Shown: positions 62,501-64,000 of the stretch, one piece after another
How the letters are laid out: every line of letters starts with the position of its first letter
Numbering within the stretch: the first letter of the stretch is position 1
Source: CAVQGZ01 sp964400785
GTDB taxonomy: Bacteria; Actinomycetota; Actinomycetes; Jiangellales; Jiangellaceae
DNA: 64,000 bases
Assembly (NCBI GenBank): GCA_964400785.1
Contig: CAYNWB010000009.1
Coordinates: forward strand, 1-64,000
Direction of reading: 5' to 3'
Translations under genes and position numbers: made by a program
The notes under the pieces: model-generated
Told to the model about the DNA's origin: nothing
The model's input: the letters and a program-made list of their open reading frames with translations, nothing else
The model's database searches: none

Positions 62501-62567
62501 TGAGCACGCCCGCGCCACTCGGCGCGCCCGTCGCGTCGTCATGCGCCTGTTCTACGGAGAGGACTGA
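59544..62567 (+). CDS. glnE: Bifunctional glutamine synthetase adenylyltransferase/removase
   Basis: This 1007-residue enzyme adds and removes AMP on the main glutamine synthetase. It has two nucleotidyltransferase domains: the N one with MGKCGGQELNYVSDVDVVFV (about 214-233) and the C one with MGRLGGHEMAYSSDADVMYV (about 730-750). Each is followed by a LKLGPGG block. The GTG at 59544 overlaps the glnA2 stop (GTGA). Its usual target is the adenylylatable GlnA1, which is not in the window, because GlnA2 next to it lacks the Tyr. Confidence 0.95.
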   Translation: MRPRTSTVAASLARLGFVDPARALRLLSGPACAPLAEDEEMLAAIGASADPDQTLLGLERLLESTPDPDRLLAVLERDAVLRHRLFAVLGMSAAFGDHLARHPEHWRCLADLPLPAPRPTREQVRAEILQAVGADPDAPAPTSTVTAAVDAMRAAYRRRLMLLAARDLADSLDVGIVAGELADLAAAALEAGLAIARADDPGQAGRARLSIIGMGKCGGQELNYVSDVDVVFVAEPANEDDDPGQALAVATALATRTMATCAAPSTEPALWVVDAALRPEGKNGPLVRTVSSHREYYERWAKTWEFQALLKARPIAGDHEVGQAYLDAVSPMLWRSAERDGFVADVQAMRRRVEAHIPRRDVDRNLKLGPGGLRDIEFAVQMLQLVHGRADDSLRSRSTLGALAALTAGGYVGREDGSALASSYRFLRTVEHRLQLHKLRRTHLLPTAEPDRRRLGRSLGYLRDPVARLDSQLRRHRTDVRRLHEKIFYRPLLEAVARLPSDEVRLTPEAARVRLRALGYRDPAGALRHIEALTKGVSRRAAIQRTLLPVLLGWFADGVDPDAGLRGFREVSDALGDTHWYLRLLRDERAAAERMARVLSSSRFATELLLRAPEAVALLGSPAGREFSTRAELEDEVRAAIARYDDAETVVAAVRAMRRRELFAIAVADLGTEVGVGPESDRSLPVEHIGSAITAVAQATVTGALEASRRAVAHKHGGDVDVQLAVIAMGRLGGHEMAYSSDADVMYVYRTGDADEPEAARFALDVAQEMHRLLALPSPEPPLLLDADLRPEGRSGPLVRSLGSYAAYYERWGEVWERQALLRAEPLAGSPGLMADMRALIDPLRWSPDGLSDAQLRDVRRIKARVESERLPRGVERTRHLKLGPGGFADVEWTIQTLQLQHAHAVPGLRTTETVAALRAAVDAGLLAVSDADVLVAAWRLTGEMRNAIVHVTGRPSDVIPKDGQVLESLSRVLGHGHGEVAQMQDEHARATRRARRVVMRLFYGED

Positions 62568-62572
62568 CCGTC

Positions 62573-63244
62573 ATGCCTGAGCAGCCCGACTCTCGCCCGT
62601 CCCGCACCCGCGCCCGAGCGCGCGACCTCGTCGCCGGCCTGGCCGCGGGCTACGTCGCCGGATCGGTGTCGTTCAGCACCCTCGTCGGACGCTGGCGGGC
62701 CCCCGGGGTCGACTTCTCGCGCTCGCAGGTCTACGTGCCGCAGACCGGTCGCATGATCACGATGGGCGGTACGACCCCGACCAGTGTCGGGGCCCACCTG
62801 GGTGGACGCTGGGCCGGGGTCGCGGTTGTTCTCGAGGCGGCCAAGGCGGGGGTGCCCACGTGGGCGGCCCGCCGGTGGGTCGACCGTCCCGGTGTGGCCG
62901 AGGCGGTCGCGGTGGGAGCCGTGGTCGGGCATGCCTACCCGCTGTGGCAGCACGGCCGGCGGGGTGGCTACGGAGCCTCCCCGATCATGGGCGGCATGGC
63001 CGTGCTCGACCCGGTGGGGCTGGTGGCCACCAACGCGGCGCTGCTCGCCGTCATCGGGCTGACCAAGGAGAGCCGGCTCGTGCTCGCCTGGCCGGCCACG
63101 CTACCGATCTGGGCCGCGCTGCGTCGGCGTCCCGAGCTGCTCGCCTACTCCCTGGCCGTCAACGCCGTGCTGTGGAGCAGGCTCGTGCCCGAGATGCGCA
63201 CGAGCATGGCCGGCCTGCTGGACGAGCCGTCACCGGGCTCGTAG
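62573..63244 (+). CDS. PlsY-like membrane protein (divergent glycerol-3-phosphate acyltransferase family)
   Basis: This 223-residue protein has five or so hydrophobic segments and an echo of PlsY: GSVSFSTLVGR near 30, then GVDFSR, and GHAYPLWQHGRRGGYGA near 120. True PlsY has GSGN and GGKGVAT at the equivalent loops; here these glycine-rich motifs are altered, so acyltransferase activity is uncertain. It starts 5 bases after glnE and is probably co-transcribed with it. Confidence 0.7.
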   Translation: MPEQPDSRPSRTRARARDLVAGLAAGYVAGSVSFSTLVGRWRAPGVDFSRSQVYVPQTGRMITMGGTTPTSVGAHLGGRWAGVAVVLEAAKAGVPTWAARRWVDRPGVAEAVAVGAVVGHAYPLWQHGRRGGYGASPIMGGMAVLDPVGLVATNAALLAVIGLTKESRLVLAWPATLPIWAALRRRPELLAYSLAVNAVLWSRLVPEMRTSMAGLLDEPSPGS

Positions 63245-63252
63245 TCGCGCGC

Positions 63253-64000
63253 TCAGCCCAGCAGTCGCACCGTGCCGGCGTAGCCGTCCACCTGCACCGT
63301 GGCCCCGTCCGGCAGCCGGGTGCAGCCCGACGCCGACACCACGCATGGCAGTCGGTGCTCACGCGCCACGATGGCGGCGTGGCAGAGCAGCCCGCCCGCC
63401 TCGGTCACGACCGCTCCTGCGCGGTCGAACAGCGGGGTCCAGGTGACGTCGGTGGTCTCGACCGCGAGCACGTCACCGGGCCGCAGTCGCTCACCCTCGG
63501 CCAGCGAGGTCAGCACGCGCAGCACACCCACGTGCCGCCCGGCTGAGGCCGCAGCCCCCCTCAGCTCGACGAGCTCGCCGCGGGTCGCCCGGGTCGGCAC
63601 GAAGCCATCACCGATCACCACGTCCGGCAGCTCGAGGTCAGCCGACTCGGCGGCCTCGTGGCGCCGCTGCGCAACGAGGGGGCGCAGGTCGTCGTCGCCG
63701 TCTCGCAGCGCGTGCCGTACCTCGTCGAGGCTGAGCATGAAGACGTCCTCGGCGTTGTCCAGGCGACCGGCGGCGGCTATCCGGGCGCCGACGGCCAGCG
63801 CGATCGGACGCAGGCGCATGTAGGTGGCGCCGTAGCCCAACGACACCTGCTCACGCAGCACTCGCAGGTCGGCGGTGCGGTCGCAGAGCCGACCGAGCAG
63901 AACGCGGGTGGGCGCGGCTGCGTCGGCGAGCACGTCGGTGCGGTGCAGTGCGGCTGGGTCACGCCGCGCCGGCGGCTGGTCGAGCCGGGCCAGGGCCAGC
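63253..64000 (-). CDS. PEP-utilising enzyme, C-terminal part (runs off window)
   Basis: The frame is open to the right edge, so this is the C-terminal end of a longer gene. The visible 249 codons end in the swivelling phosphohistidine domain of PEP-utilising enzymes: GDVLAVETTDVTWTPLF, then TEAGGLLCHAAIVAREHRLPCVV with the His that carries the phosphate, and VQVDGYAGTVRLL. The upstream part (LRPIALAVGARI, AEDVFMLSLDEV) resembles the C-terminal part of phosphoenolpyruvate-synthase-like and rifampicin-phosphotransferase-like proteins. The N-terminal domains are needed to assign function. Confidence 0.85.
   Translation of the reverse strand, partial: LALARLDQPPARRDPAALHRTDVLADAAAPTRVLLGRLCDRTADLRVLREQVSLGYGATYMRLRPIALAVGARIAAAGRLDNAEDVFMLSLDEVRHALRDGDDDLRPLVAQRRHEAAESADLELPDVVIGDGFVPTRATRGELVELRGAAASAGRHVGVLRVLTSLAEGERLRPGDVLAVETTDVTWTPLFDRAGAVVTEAGGLLCHAAIVAREHRLPCVVSASGCTRLPDGATVQVDGYAGTVRLLG

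Overview
The window is very GC-rich DNA with dense, overlapping genes and many GTG starts. It encodes actinobacterial family markers (DUF3145, DUF3052, DUF1918, polyphosphate glucokinase, the homodimeric AceE, and a FasR-like regulator beside a discrete FAS II cluster). It is most likely a chromosomal segment of an Actinomycetota member, plausibly Propionibacteriales/Nocardioidaceae; the order and family are inference. One 30-base run of N shows that this is a draft assembly.

Layout. (1) 0.1-3 kb: small membrane proteins, a DUF2254 membrane protein and a regulator with two MarR domains. (2) 3-16.6 kb: a sugar block. The minus-strand xylF-xylH-xylG transport operon carries a strong hairpin between xylF and xylH. 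The plus-strand xylA-xylB pair lies about 6.5 kb from xylF. Between them are a vanadium-haloperoxidase/PAP2-like exported protein overlapped by a calcium-binding FG-GAP/UnbV protein, a Gfo/Idh dehydrogenase, an SDR and an epimerase; another Gfo/Idh gene lies beyond xylG. (3) 16.7-22.6 kb: a glutamine amidotransferase, tRNA-Met, two CNNM/CBS membrane proteins, a PPOX-fold protein, sucrose phosphorylase and DUF3145. (4) 22.6-29.1 kb: the fatty-acid cluster fasR-fabD-fabH-acpP-fabF-accD, transcribed leftward. FabD has an extra C-terminal biotinyl/lipoyl-like domain. (5) 29.2-34.9 kb: hypA-hypB-hypF-hypC-hypD-hypE for NiFe-hydrogenase maturation, with no hydrogenase subunits in view and hypF disrupted. 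(6) 35-46.3 kb: ppk2 (interrupted by the gap), aceE, DUF1918, DUF3052, an AhpE-like peroxiredoxin, a membrane phosphodiesterase, tRNA-Val, Nif3, a coiled-coil zinc-ribbon protein, RNase H/phosphatase and the RNase P RNA. (7) 46.3-54.3 kb: an AarF/UbiB kinase, an orphan AbiEi/DUF559 gene bracketed by two related palindromes, a flippase-kinase fusion, ppgK, an AraC/GyrI regulator and a TrmO-like protein. (8) 54.4-64 kb: map, panB, nadE, a GlnA2-type glutamine synthetase, glnE, a PlsY-like membrane protein and a truncated PEP-utilising enzyme.

Regions 4, 6 and 8 hold the same genes as the Mycobacterium tuberculosis Rv2221c-Rv2247 neighbourhood (glnE, glnA2, panB, RNase H, zinc ribbon, Nif3, ahpE, DUF3052, aceE, fasR-like, fabD, ACP, KAS, accD6). 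Against that backbone the hyp cluster looks inserted between the fasR-like gene and aceE.

The main non-genic novelties are two repeat families. One is a pair of elements of 104 and 121 bp with matching 25-base inverted ends, each placed exactly between convergent genes (after xylB and after hypE). The other is a pair of 55-58 bp hairpins that both start on the stop codon of the preceding gene and bracket the AbiEi/DUF559 gene. No CRISPR array, integrase, transposase gene or prophage is visible. No gene-free stretch exceeds 300 bases apart from the RNase P RNA region.
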